Source of the DNA: Candidatus Poribacteria bacterium | GTDB taxonomy: Bacteria > Poribacteria > WGA-4E > WGA-3G | DNA length: 64,000 bases | Direction: 5' to 3' | Assembly (NCBI GenBank): GCA_022825825.1 | Contig: JAJDWA010000034.1 | Span: forward strand, 108,828-172,827 | Notes under the pieces: generated by a model | What the model saw: only the letters and a program-made list of their open reading frames with translations | What the model was told of the DNA's origin: nothing | Databases searched by the model: none | Shown here: piece after piece, positions 56,159 through 64,000 of the stretch | Numbering within the stretch: position 1 is the stretch's first letter | Layout of the letters: every line of letters begins with the position of its first letter | Translations under genes and position numbers: made by a program

Positions 56159-57694
56159 ATGACACAGAGTAGAAAAAACTTGTTAGGTTTGTTAGTTGCC
56201 TTGGGATGTATTATCTTAGTCGTATCTGTTTTTCAGTTATTTTTTTACAAAGAAGTCCCTGCTCCTCCTGCAACTACAGAGGCGTTAGACCCTGAAAAAG
56301 TCCGAGAATCGATAGTTCGGATAGAGAGTGAAAGTGATCCTCCAGGCTATGGCACTGGATTTTTCGTAGCACCGAACCTGATTGCAACCAACATTCATGT
56401 TGTTGCACAGCCCGTTACTATTTCTGTTGTAAAAATTGACATAGTGAGACAGGTAGAAGAGATAGGTGAAAAAGGCTCTACGCAAATCATAAGAGATGTT
56501 GAAAAAAGGACGCCTTTGTCGGTCGAAGGTGTCACTGCATTTGACGTGAAAAATGATCTTGTGATTCTAAAAGTTGCTGCAGAAGGCGTCCCACTACCTA
56601 TTGGCAACAGTAATAATGTAAATATAGATGAACCGATTACTATAGCAGCGTATCCCGCTCCTTATACTTTGATGGGGATTCAGAGTAAAAGTTACAAGGT
56701 AGAGAATGGAAAGATATATAGCATCAGGAAAAGCGATAAATGGCTCAGGTCTGAAATAAACCTTGGAGGTGGAAGCAGTGGTAGCCCGGTGCTAAACAGT
56801 AAGAGTCAAGTGGTAGGAGTCTATACAGGTGGAAATGACAACTTCGGTTACTCTCTTGCAGTTCCTTCAAACGTTATTAAGAAATTACTCACAAAATTAA
56901 AGACTGTTGAACCTTTGGCAGAATGGCAAAAGCGCAAATTAATCCGTTCGTATGCTTACGCTGTTCAAGGACAAAATAGTTACAATTTGCGATTATACAA
57001 AGACGCGATTATTGCCTTGGATAATGCAATTCAGTTAAACCCTAAGGCGCTCCATGCCTACACCATGCGTGGGGCTGCGAAGTTCAGTCTTGGAAAAATA
57101 GAAACGAGGTTGGGAAATACACAGAAAGCACAGCGTTTTTATAAAGATGTCATAAGGGACTGTAATCGCGCTATCAAAATAAACCCTAAGAACGCAAGTG
57201 CATTTACCCAACGAGCGCAGGCGAGATTTGAACTTGAGGATAGGAAAGGGGCATTAGCTGATTACAATAAAGCTATAAAAATTAACTATAAACATGAACA
57301 AGTCTACTACATTAAAGCGCTTTTCAAATCATCTCAAGGAGATTTTGAATCCAAGCAGGGTGACGCAAGAAAGGCGCAGCATATATATAAAGAGTCTATT
57401 GAATACTATACTTACGCCATCAAAAATGCCCCCAAATCTTTCCACTACTATATAGAGCGAGCAAAGGTGAAATTCAATCTTGGTAAATCTATATTGGATC
57501 ATGCTGATATGAAGGAAGCACGAATGCACTTTCAAGGGGCAATAAGAGACTTTGACGAAGGACTAAAATTGAGTCCAAGACATGCTAATGCCTACTATAA
57601 AAGAGGTTTAGCAAAAGAGGCTATTGGACGTAAGGAAGCAGCAAAAGCCGATTTTGATAAAGCCAGGGAATTAGATTCAAATGTAGGAAAATGA
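56159..57694 (+). CDS. Membrane-anchored trypsin-like serine protease with TPR repeats
   Basis: A 511-residue protein with an N-terminal transmembrane anchor (residues 8-29). The protease domain has His80 (ATNIHVV), Asp133 (DVKNDLVILKV) and Ser207 in GGGSSGSPVLN, so the triad is complete. After about residue 265, TPR-like repeats follow (PKALHAYTMRGAAKFSLGK; DRKGALADYNKAIKINY), ending near the C terminus. It is the same design as the lipoprotein at 15861 but diverged, with a long loop before the Asp. It starts at ATG 56159 behind AAAGGA. Probably an envelope protease; the targets are unknown. Confidence 0.85.
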   Translation: MTQSRKNLLGLLVALGCIILVVSVFQLFFYKEVPAPPATTEALDPEKVRESIVRIESESDPPGYGTGFFVAPNLIATNIHVVAQPVTISVVKIDIVRQVEEIGEKGSTQIIRDVEKRTPLSVEGVTAFDVKNDLVILKVAAEGVPLPIGNSNNVNIDEPITIAAYPAPYTLMGIQSKSYKVENGKIYSIRKSDKWLRSEINLGGGSSGSPVLNSKSQVVGVYTGGNDNFGYSLAVPSNVIKKLLTKLKTVEPLAEWQKRKLIRSYAYAVQGQNSYNLRLYKDAIIALDNAIQLNPKALHAYTMRGAAKFSLGKIETRLGNTQKAQRFYKDVIRDCNRAIKINPKNASAFTQRAQARFELEDRKGALADYNKAIKINYKHEQVYYIKALFKSSQGDFESKQGDARKAQHIYKESIEYYTYAIKNAPKSFHYYIERAKVKFNLGKSILDHADMKEARMHFQGAIRDFDEGLKLSPRHANAYYKRGLAKEAIGRKEAAKADFDKARELDSNVGK

Positions 57695-57756
57695 ACATAG
57701 CAGCAAACATTGCAACTTGAAGCGGTAGAACGCCCCAATATGAAAGTGAGCATATA

Positions 57757-59673
57757 TTGATTCAACAACGAACTCGGACAAGCTTATCTCGACGCGCAGT
57801 ACTGATCGGTTTAGTGTGCGCTACAATTGAATGTCTACTTGCGCCCTATAATGATTACGTTATCCGTAACATCTTCCTTGCAGGTGGGCACTTCCCTGTC
57901 GGGCCCTTCTTTGTGCTCACTATATTTGTTTTGGGAATTAACGTTATCTTAAAGCAAATAAATCCCAAATCAGCGTTTTCACCCGGCGAACTTATCACAA
58001 TCTGGTGTATCATGCTTGCGCCTGCAGGCATCCCGTCTTCGGGTATGATGCGCTACGCGCTCAGTCCGATGATCGCCTACAAGTATTTTGCTACACCAGA
58101 AAACGATTGGGAGTCGTTGTTTTACCACTATATTCCACACTGGCGCGTGGTACGTGATGAAACGGCTATCAGCTCCTTCTACGAAGGATTATTCGCTGGT
58201 GAAACGGTGCCGTGGGGCGCCTGGATTACCCCTATTTTTATCTGGAGTGCTTATGTCCTTGTAATCTATTTCGTGATGATCTGCCTCTCAGTATTACTCC
58301 GTAAGCAGTGGGTAGAATATGAACGTTGTGCGTTTCCACTTGTCAAACTTCCTGCTGAGATGGCGGTGCAAGGCAGCGGCAGACTCGGACCACTCTTTAA
58401 GAACAGCGTGTTCTGGTTTGGCGTTGCATTCCCAGTTTTTCTTCATACGATGAACGGACTCCATACGTTTTTCCCTTCCGTTCCACATATACCGCGCGAT
58501 TTTTGGCTTAATCACTATTTCAACGAAAGACCGTGGACTGCATTGCGTCCATTTCAAGTTGTCATCTTTTGGTCAATGGTAGGGTTTAGTTATCTGCTTA
58601 CATTAGAAGTCTCGTTTAGTATCTGGTTTTTCTTTATCTTCTATAAGCTGCAATGTTTGATCGGGGTAATGCTCGGTTTTCAACTCACATCCGGTCCGGG
58701 TGTGCAATGGACAGGCAAATCGTTTAGTGCTGCACAGGAGGCGGGTGCATGTCTGGTGTTTGTCGCAATTGCACTATGGAAAACGCGGCATCATATCAAA
58801 AACATGTTCCAGAAAAGTTCCTCTGATGAGGCGATGTCTTATAGTTTTACGATCTTTGGACTTCTCGGTGGTATCTGTGTCCTCGTTTTTTTCAATCACC
58901 TGATGGGCATGTCTATACTGTTCGCGCTTGGATTTGTGCTGTTCCTGCTTGCAATGTACGTAGTTTTAACGTGGCAGGTGATTAACGGCGGTATTCCGTT
59001 CATTAACCCTTCATTTTCTCCACAAAGTTTCTTCCTTACAACGCTCGGCACATCAAAAATACACCCTTCAACATTAACGTCGTTAATGATGCATCCCGTG
59101 TGTCTTACGCTTGACTTGCGTGAATTTATGATGCCAAATATCATGAACGGATTAAAAGCCGCTGACGAGGCGCGCGTCAAAAGGCGGCAACTACTCATCG
59201 CTATGGCAGTTGCGATGGTCATCGGTTTGGCAGTCTCTTATTATTCCGCTATCAAAGTTGGGTATGCACATGGCGCGCCTTATATGGGCGGTGGTTGGTT
59301 TATGCGGCAACTTGAAGGATTGCTCACAAGTCCAAAAACAAGCACGAATTGGACGAATACCGGCTTTATCTTGTTTGGCGGTGGTTTTACTGGATGGTTA
59401 ATGTGGATGCGGCAGACGTTTGTTTGGTGGCCCCTGCACCCGCTCGGTTACACGATGTTGAGTTCATGGGCAACCTTTAAACTGTGGTTTTCAATCTTTT
59501 TAGGATGGGGAATGAAATTTGCCATCGTGAAATATGGGGGACTCAAAGCATACCGTCAAGCCCGTCCAGTATTTCTCGGTTTAGTCATCGGAGAGATGTT
59601 ATGTGCTGGTTTATGGGCAATTGTCGGAATGGCTACAGGGATTAGTAGTGGATATAGGATATTGCCCGATTAA
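57757..59673 (+). CDS. DUF6785/DUF6784-like polytopic membrane protein
   Basis: A 638-residue integral membrane protein with more than ten hydrophobic segments and charged loops, for example NPKSAFSPGELITIWCIMLA, LTLEVSFSIWFFFIFYKLQ and the late FGGGFTGWLMWMRQTFVWWP. I associate this pattern with the DUF6785/DUF6784 family, in which N- and C-terminal parts are separate domains and the fold resembles the oligopeptide transporter family. Transport function is inference. The start at TTG 57757 has no good ribosome-binding site, so the N terminus may lie further upstream or downstream. It ends just before a 29-base palindrome. Confidence 0.75.
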   Translation: MIQQRTRTSLSRRAVLIGLVCATIECLLAPYNDYVIRNIFLAGGHFPVGPFFVLTIFVLGINVILKQINPKSAFSPGELITIWCIMLAPAGIPSSGMMRYALSPMIAYKYFATPENDWESLFYHYIPHWRVVRDETAISSFYEGLFAGETVPWGAWITPIFIWSAYVLVIYFVMICLSVLLRKQWVEYERCAFPLVKLPAEMAVQGSGRLGPLFKNSVFWFGVAFPVFLHTMNGLHTFFPSVPHIPRDFWLNHYFNERPWTALRPFQVVIFWSMVGFSYLLTLEVSFSIWFFFIFYKLQCLIGVMLGFQLTSGPGVQWTGKSFSAAQEAGACLVFVAIALWKTRHHIKNMFQKSSSDEAMSYSFTIFGLLGGICVLVFFNHLMGMSILFALGFVLFLLAMYVVLTWQVINGGIPFINPSFSPQSFFLTTLGTSKIHPSTLTSLMMHPVCLTLDLREFMMPNIMNGLKAADEARVKRRQLLIAMAVAMVIGLAVSYYSAIKVGYAHGAPYMGGGWFMRQLEGLLTSPKTSTNWTNTGFILFGGGFTGWLMWMRQTFVWWPLHPLGYTMLSSWATFKLWFSIFLGWGMKFAIVKYGGLKAYRQARPVFLGLVIGEMLCAGLWAIVGMATGISSGYRILPD

Positions 59674-59684
59674 GCGTGTTGTTT

Positions 59685-59713
59685 TGTAGGCGCGATTTGA
59701 AATCGCGCCTACA
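59685..59713. terminator. 29-base palindrome between convergent genes
   Basis: TGTAGGCGCGATTT (59685-59698) and AAATCGCGCCTACA (59700-59713) are perfect 14-base arms around one G. It sits between the DUF6785-like gene (+) and the LamG gene (-), so it could end both transcripts. The outer arm matches the repeat at 54340. Confidence 0.55.
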
Positions 59714-59725
59714 TCAAGTAAAAAC

Positions 59726-60493
59726 TTATTTAGCCTTAAGTGCACCCCATTGGGTGGCAAGCTTACCTTGCGGTTCAACAGGTGTGAGTGCGCCAGTATG
59801 CAAACTCATAACTTCGTCAGCTGTCAAAGCAACGTTGTAGATTCTGGATTCCTCAATATGTGCATTAAGATCACCAGGACCACTAAGTCCATTTACATGG
59901 CGTTTACCCCAAATTGCTTCTGAATCGCCAGCTTCCCAAGTTCTGAGATCACCTTTTCTGAAACCTCCCATGCTTTCGCCGTTGCGATAGCCGGTGATTT
60001 CATATTGGTTGTTATCGTTCTTGTACGTGATAGCTACGAACACCATCTCACCATTTTCAGGTTCAGTGACAGCGTTGGGAAAATCATTTGTCCGTCTGAA
60101 ATGGCTACTTCCCGGCATCCACTGTTTATCTACCCTTTCAGCCCAGACGATTCCGCAAAACTGATCAGTTGACACTTCATCCAATGTGAGCGCGGAACCG
60201 TTTGTCTTTGCGTAACTGTCTAAAGTAACCCAAGATGCTAAGGTGAGTTCTGTAATATCGGGACCGGTGTAGTCCAGGGAATGTGCCCATTTTCCATTAG
60301 CAACAACTAATTGTCCATCTTCTATCGTAGCGCCACCATGAAGGACAACGTCTCCAAAGTTACCTGTTTCTTCCTTTGCACTATCAAATCGCCACCAACC
60401 AACAAGATTGCCTTCTTGCACTTGTGCAAAAACTGACATCGGCATGCCAACCATTAGCAATACCGCACATATACAGTAAACTTTTGTTCTCAT
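59726..60493 (-). CDS. Secreted LamG/concanavalin-like domain protein (1)
   Basis: A 255-residue exported protein. The signal peptide (residues 1-23, ending VFAQ) is followed by a LamG-like jellyroll: NLVGWWRFDSAKEETGNFGD, DITELTLASWVTLDS and HIEESRIYNVALTADEVMSL. LamG folds usually bind sugars or proteins. The C terminus is VEPQGKLATQWGALKAK, the motif seen on three other secreted proteins in this window. The gene at 60633 is a clear paralogue. No enzyme motif is visible. Confidence 0.88.
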   Translation of the reverse strand: MRTKVYCICAVLLMVGMPMSVFAQVQEGNLVGWWRFDSAKEETGNFGDVVLHGGATIEDGQLVVANGKWAHSLDYTGPDITELTLASWVTLDSYAKTNGSALTLDEVSTDQFCGIVWAERVDKQWMPGSSHFRRTNDFPNAVTEPENGEMVFVAITYKNDNNQYEITGYRNGESMGGFRKGDLRTWEAGDSEAIWGKRHVNGLSGPGDLNAHIEESRIYNVALTADEVMSLHTGALTPVEPQGKLATQWGALKAK

Positions 60494-60578
60494 GTGAACA
60501 ACTCCTTTTCATTATTTGGATTTTATGGTTTACTAAGAAAACCTAATTCCTTATGTTTATATATAAATAGTTTACATT

Positions 60579-60614
60579 GTAAGTCGGGTGTCGCTAATGC
60601 TCTACCCGACCTAC
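60579..60614. repeat. Palindromic intergenic repeat
   Basis: GTCGGGT (60583-60589) and ACCCGAC (60604-60610) pair perfectly around 14 bases, and the outer GTA/TAC extends the stem after one mismatch. It lies just beyond the 3' end of the second LamG gene on the minus strand, so it could act as a terminator. Confidence 0.4.
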
Positions 60615-60632
60615 GAGACTGTTCTTAAAAGA

Positions 60633-61403
60633 TTATTGCCTTTTGATTTTTGCCCATCGGGTTGCGAGTTTATCACGAGCTTCAACAGCAAGGTCTCCAC
60701 TGTACATTGCTTTGACCTCGTCCTCTGTCAATGCAACATTGTAAATTCGAGATTCGTCAATGTCAGCAGTTATAGAATTGCTAACTCTACCATCAACACC
60801 ACCGGAATGCCTCGCTCCCCAAATAGCTTCAGCATTATCTTTTGTCCAGGTCCTTTCATCTCCTTTTTTGAAACTACCCATACTTTTATCATTACGGTAG
60901 CCGGTAATATTGTACTGACCACCATCAAGTTCATAAGTGATGGTAATTAATACCTTCTCACCCTCTTTGTCTTCATTCACTACGTTTGGGAAATCATTCG
61001 TACGTCTAAAATGGCTACTACCTGGCATCCATTGTCTTGCCTGCCTTTCAGCATAAACAATCGCAACAAACTGATCCACATCAGTTCTATCTAATGTAAG
61101 GGCGGACCCGTGTGTATGTCCCAAATCATTTAAAGTCACCCAACTCGCTAATGTTATATCAGTGATATCTGGTCCATCATATTCAATGGAATTTGCCCAA
61201 TTGTCACGCGTACAGACCAGTTGCCCATCTTTAATTTCGGCACCACGGAGGATAATATCCCCCCAATTGCCTGTTTCTTCTGTTTCATCATCAAAAAGCC
61301 ACCAACCAACGAGGTTTTTTTCTTGCACTTGTGCAAAGACTGACATTGATGTGGTCAACATCAGCAACACGATAAATACTGCGAAAATGTTATGAACTTT
61401 CAT
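60633..61403 (-). CDS. Secreted LamG/concanavalin-like domain protein (2)
   Basis: A 256-residue paralogue of the gene at 59726 with the same order: signal peptide (residues 1-24, ending VFAQ), NLVGWWLFDDETEETGNWGD, DITDITLASWVTLND, RQWMPGSSHFRRTNDFPNV and DIDESRIYNVALTEDEVKAM. The C terminus is VEARDKLATRWAKIKRQ, a diverged version of the shared motif with Ala replacing Gly after Trp. The pair probably arose by tandem duplication. Both may decorate the surface or the extracellular space. Confidence 0.88.
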   Translation of the reverse strand: MKVHNIFAVFIVLLMLTTSMSVFAQVQEKNLVGWWLFDDETEETGNWGDIILRGAEIKDGQLVCTRDNWANSIEYDGPDITDITLASWVTLNDLGHTHGSALTLDRTDVDQFVAIVYAERQARQWMPGSSHFRRTNDFPNVVNEDKEGEKVLITITYELDGGQYNITGYRNDKSMGSFKKGDERTWTKDNAEAIWGARHSGGVDGRVSNSITADIDESRIYNVALTEDEVKAMYSGDLAVEARDKLATRWAKIKRQ

Positions 61404-61565
61404 TCCAAAATTCTCCTGTTTTCACTATCAGGTTTAACAGCTGCTTTTGGTTGCAGGCTGCAGAACTATTCATTACAGAACTTTAACAACATTAACCATC
61501 ATTAATAGTATAGCAAATTCTAAAAAAAGAAGCAAGATAAATTCTTACGAAATTATAGAATGAAC

Positions 61566-61594
61566 TTACATTTTTCTTCTTAATATGTTATGAT
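61566..61594 (+). promoter_or_regulatory. Promoter candidate for the WD40/pseudo-peptidase gene
   Basis: TTACAT (61566-61571), 17 bases, TATGAT (61589-61594), 90 bases before the GTG at 61685. Confidence 0.45.
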
Positions 61595-61684
61595 ATAGCC
61601 GGTCTACTCAACAAGTTAGAAATACTGAACATATACCATTAGGACAATTGAGATTCTTTACTTCAAACAGCAGAGGTCCATATT

Positions 61685-63781
61685 GTGACATTCAAAAGTT
61701 TTTTTATTCTGTTAGCAATCGGAATTGTCCTTCTTTGTGGTTTAATCTTTCTATTTAGGCAGCAGAATATCGGAAAAATTCCGTCTACTACTGATGAAAC
61801 TCTCCCACCACCGACCCCACGTACAACCGAAATACCAGATGAAATTCGACAAAAATTCGCGGCGATTCCCGATAAACCTGCCCTTATTACTGAGTTTAAA
61901 CACAGCAATTCCATTGATTCTGTCGCATTTTCACCTATAGATCCTTCTTTACTCGTAAGTAGTGCCCACGATAAGAACTATAATAGAAGTATTAAATTGT
62001 GGAATATAGACGATACGAGTGAGCCAATAGCAACATTGACAGGTGATTCAGTTTCTTTTTCCCCAGATGGGAATTTACTTGCAATTAGTGGTTTGAGTGG
62101 AGAGATAAGATTATGGGACGTTGAGAAGAAAAAGTTTGTTAATACCCTTAATTCCTATGGGGAAAATGCTGTTTTTTCAGCAGATGGACAATGGTTAGCG
62201 ATTAGCACTATAGAGGTAGAATTATGGGATATCCGCATACCGGCAATGGTAAAAAAGGGGCTAAAGTTTCCCTCTGAAGGGCTCACAGAAGATCTTGCAT
62301 TTTCAATGGACGGAAAACTACTTGCTATTCCAAATAGAAAAAATAAAGAAGTAAACATTTGGGATATAGCAAGCCAGAAACGCATTAAAACACTAAAACA
62401 TGAGACATGGCGTGTTGAGGCACTAAAGTTCTCGCCTGACGCTGAGAACTCTCTCCTTGCAGTCGTAGGCGACGAGAATGATAAGATTGTATTGTATTCC
62501 TCTCCAGAGTGGAATAGATATGCTGCAATTTCTGCTGAGTATGTCAATGATCTGACATTTACACCTGATGGAAAAACGATCATAAGTGGTGGTACTCACG
62601 AGGTAGAATTTTGGTCGGTGGAGAACGGTGAGCGCATCGCCTCAATAGAAGGATATTCTCGTTGGGTTAACTGTGTTGACGTCTCTGTTGATGGTAATAT
62701 TGTTGCAGCCGGTGGTAATGATGGCTTCATCCGTATCTGGGACGTTGCACAGTATTTACCCGCATACCAAAATGCCCCCTCGGATGTTGTTATACCGATC
62801 TATTTCTTACCGAGCAATCGCGCGCCTCAACCCGATATATCCGAAAAAGCAGATAAATTATTGAAAGATGTTCAAAAGTTTTTTGCGGACGAAATGGAAC
62901 GTCATGGGTTAAAAAGAAAGTCTTTTACTTTTGAAAAAAACGAAGATGGCTCAGCCAAAATTTATCTTTTTGAAGGTAGAACGGCTGAAGATTACTATCT
63001 TAAGAATACTTCAAGAAAAGTTGCGAAAGAAATATATGATCGATTTGACCCATCTAAGAATATCTATCTCATCCTTGTAGACATCAGTAGTGAAAAAATT
63101 AATAAAGGAAAGGGAATCGTTACCGCAGGTTCGGATATTTTTATGATTAACTATAAGGAAAAAACATGGGGACAGCAGGGTGGTGACGTTATCATGCCAG
63201 CAGATCCCAACGGATATTCATCAGTATTTGTGTCCAAAATGTTGGGATACGCCTTGGGATTAGACCGTGATTATCGGGATGCTTCCCATCTTATGTCCTA
63301 CGGTAGTAAACAGAAACAATTGCCCAAAAGTAGTGCTGAATGGCTGAATAAGAGTCGCCTTTTTAACCCGAATCAGACCTTTTATGATCAACCTTCTACA
63401 ATTGAGAAACTCTCTCCGCTGGAAGGAAAAGTCCGATTTAACGTCCAAGATGCTGATGGCATACATCAGGTGCGGTTGTTAGTGAAACCGACTGACGAAA
63501 ATCCTCCACCAGGATACCAACGAAAAAAAGACACTGAACAGAACCAAATAGATTGGGAAAGAACACATAAAGGAAAATATTTCACTTTATATGATTACGT
63601 TACCATAAATGCTCAAAAAGAGGCTACTGTTGAATTCGATTTTCCGAAATTTGCTAAAAATCTTATTAGAATTCAGGTTATTGATGGACATGGGAATATG
63701 GTATATAGAGAAATGAACCTTGTTGAGAAAAAAGAAAATGTGACCAGATCGCTCATCAGACGCATTTTCAAAAGACATTAG
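61685..63781 (+). CDS. WD40 protein with degenerate matrixin-like metallopeptidase domain
   Basis: A 698-residue protein anchored by an N-terminal helix (KSFFILLAIGIVLLCGLIFL). Residues about 60-360 hold six or seven WD40 blades (SVAFSPIDPSLLVSSAHDK; NDGFIRIWDVAQYLP). Residues about 375-565 match a peptidase-like module: KLLKDVQKFFADEMERHGLK, then KNIYLILVDISSEK, and VSKMLGYALGLDRDYRDASH with LMSYG. In active relatives as I recall them that stretch is HELGHAxGLxHDxR. Here His, Glu, His and the third His are Ser, Lys, Tyr and Arg, so zinc binding looks lost. An Ig-like end domain follows. The start is GTG 61685 with AGAGG upstream. Confidence 0.8.
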   Translation: MTFKSFFILLAIGIVLLCGLIFLFRQQNIGKIPSTTDETLPPPTPRTTEIPDEIRQKFAAIPDKPALITEFKHSNSIDSVAFSPIDPSLLVSSAHDKNYNRSIKLWNIDDTSEPIATLTGDSVSFSPDGNLLAISGLSGEIRLWDVEKKKFVNTLNSYGENAVFSADGQWLAISTIEVELWDIRIPAMVKKGLKFPSEGLTEDLAFSMDGKLLAIPNRKNKEVNIWDIASQKRIKTLKHETWRVEALKFSPDAENSLLAVVGDENDKIVLYSSPEWNRYAAISAEYVNDLTFTPDGKTIISGGTHEVEFWSVENGERIASIEGYSRWVNCVDVSVDGNIVAAGGNDGFIRIWDVAQYLPAYQNAPSDVVIPIYFLPSNRAPQPDISEKADKLLKDVQKFFADEMERHGLKRKSFTFEKNEDGSAKIYLFEGRTAEDYYLKNTSRKVAKEIYDRFDPSKNIYLILVDISSEKINKGKGIVTAGSDIFMINYKEKTWGQQGGDVIMPADPNGYSSVFVSKMLGYALGLDRDYRDASHLMSYGSKQKQLPKSSAEWLNKSRLFNPNQTFYDQPSTIEKLSPLEGKVRFNVQDADGIHQVRLLVKPTDENPPPGYQRKKDTEQNQIDWERTHKGKYFTLYDYVTINAQKEATVEFDFPKFAKNLIRIQVIDGHGNMVYREMNLVEKKENVTRSLIRRIFKRH

Positions 63782-63801
63782 CTGTTTTTGAGGAAGACAA
63801 A

Positions 63802-63876
63802 ATGAAAACTCAAAGAATATTGATTCTGTTTTTAGGAATTGTAGTTGCTGTAGCACTTTTACAGTGTATCTCATAA
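63802..63876 (+). CDS. Candidate 24-residue hydrophobic peptide
   Basis: A short frame: ATG at 63802, AGGAAG six bases upstream, then one membrane-spanning helix (ILILFLGIVVAVALLQCIS) and stop. It lies 20 bases after the WD40/pseudo-peptidase gene on the same strand. It could be a small membrane protein, or a chance frame. No homologue is known to me. Confidence 0.4.
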   Translation: MKTQRILILFLGIVVAVALLQCIS

Positions 63877-63964
63877 ATATTAAATGGTTTGAATTTTTCT
63901 TTTAATTACTCATCATTTCTGCTAAACTATATCTATTTCTACTACAAGTAAGGAGATGATTTGA

Positions 63965-64000
63965 ATGGAGTTAAATGATAAGGAATGGGAAGTTATTGAA
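63965..64000 (+). CDS. Start of an IS5-like transposase (cut by window edge)
   Basis: Twelve codons beginning at ATG 63965 read MELNDKEWEVIE, in frame to the last base. AAGGAG lies about 9 bases upstream. In IS5-type transposases (DUF4096 N-terminal region) the chain starts with a segment like LTDxEWxxIEPLLP, which this resembles. So little is visible that only similarity of the opening can be stated. Confidence 0.4.
   Translation, partial: MELNDKEWEVIE

Noticed and set aside
60588..60950. 120-codon plus-strand frame across the end of the second LamG gene
   Set aside because: It is the complement of a gene with clear LamG motifs and has no domain or ribosome-binding site.
1..64000. tRNA, rRNA, CRISPR arrays and riboswitches
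   Set aside because: I looked for cloverleaf-like segments, conserved rRNA segments and regularly spaced direct repeats and saw none. No molybdenum-cofactor riboswitch is recognisable upstream of modA.

Overview
The window looks like a chromosomal segment of a Gram-negative, moderately AT-leaning bacterium. The combination of several secreted WD40 beta-propeller proteins, LamG-domain proteins, a phytanoyl-CoA dioxygenase/HEAT fusion, a dockerin plus FlgD-like C-terminal protein, a Uma2-family protein and a DUF6785-like membrane protein is one I associate with Candidatus Poribacteria. That placement is an inference from gene content and no marker gene was compared. An LptD-like protein argues for an LPS-type outer membrane. 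I saw no rRNA, tRNA or CRISPR array.

Region 1 (1-11.4 kb, + strand): tail of a DUF3108-like gene, mfd, three successive parvulin-type prolyl isomerase/chaperone genes and an unusual LptD-like protein that carries parvulin-like domains inserted between its periplasmic part and its barrel. This reads as an outer-membrane biogenesis block. Region 2 (11.4-21.5 kb): a transposase relic, a molybdate transporter (modA, modB, a small Gly-rich membrane protein, modC), coaE on the opposite strand, a lipoprotein trypsin-like protease with TPRs, rfaE2, a GH88-like hydrolase, and a two-gene ATPase plus putative PD-(D/E)xK nuclease pair that could be a defence module.

Region 3 (21.5-35.5 kb, - strand): a 1.6-kilo-residue secreted beta-propeller/Ig/dockerin protein, a Gfo/Idh/MocA oxidoreductase, a CtpA-like protease, a small membrane protein, gatC-gatA, an NTF2-like lipoprotein, pcrA/uvrD and a Uma2-type protein. 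Region 4 (35.5-37.6 kb, + strand): a compact three-gene operon with its own promoter and a palindromic operator candidate, containing a Panacea/DUF4065 antitoxin-like protein between two unknowns; this is the best toxin-antitoxin candidate. Region 5 (37.6-51 kb, - strand): three paralogous WD40 proteins around uvrA, a tandemly duplicated nucleotidyltransferase whose second copy has lost its catalytic Asp pair, an amidohydrolase and a fused MNT-HEPN protein.

Region 6 (51-64 kb, mixed strands): two PD40 beta-propeller proteins, a coiled-coil protein made of eight 18-residue repeats, PhyH-HEAT, a second trypsin-like/TPR protease, a DUF6785-like membrane protein, two LamG proteins, a WD40 protein fused to what looks like an inactivated matrixin-type peptidase, a 24-residue hydrophobic peptide and the first codons of an IS5-like transposase.

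The most interesting signals are: a shared extreme C-terminal motif (V-E-P/A-x-x-K/S-L-x-T-x-W-G/A-x-L/I-K) on four otherwise different secreted proteins, which may be a sorting tag; the LptD/parvulin fusion; the Panacea operon; the ATPase/nuclease pair; the pseudo-metallopeptidase; and short palindromic repeats, two of which sit at nearly the same distance upstream of pcrA and uvrA.
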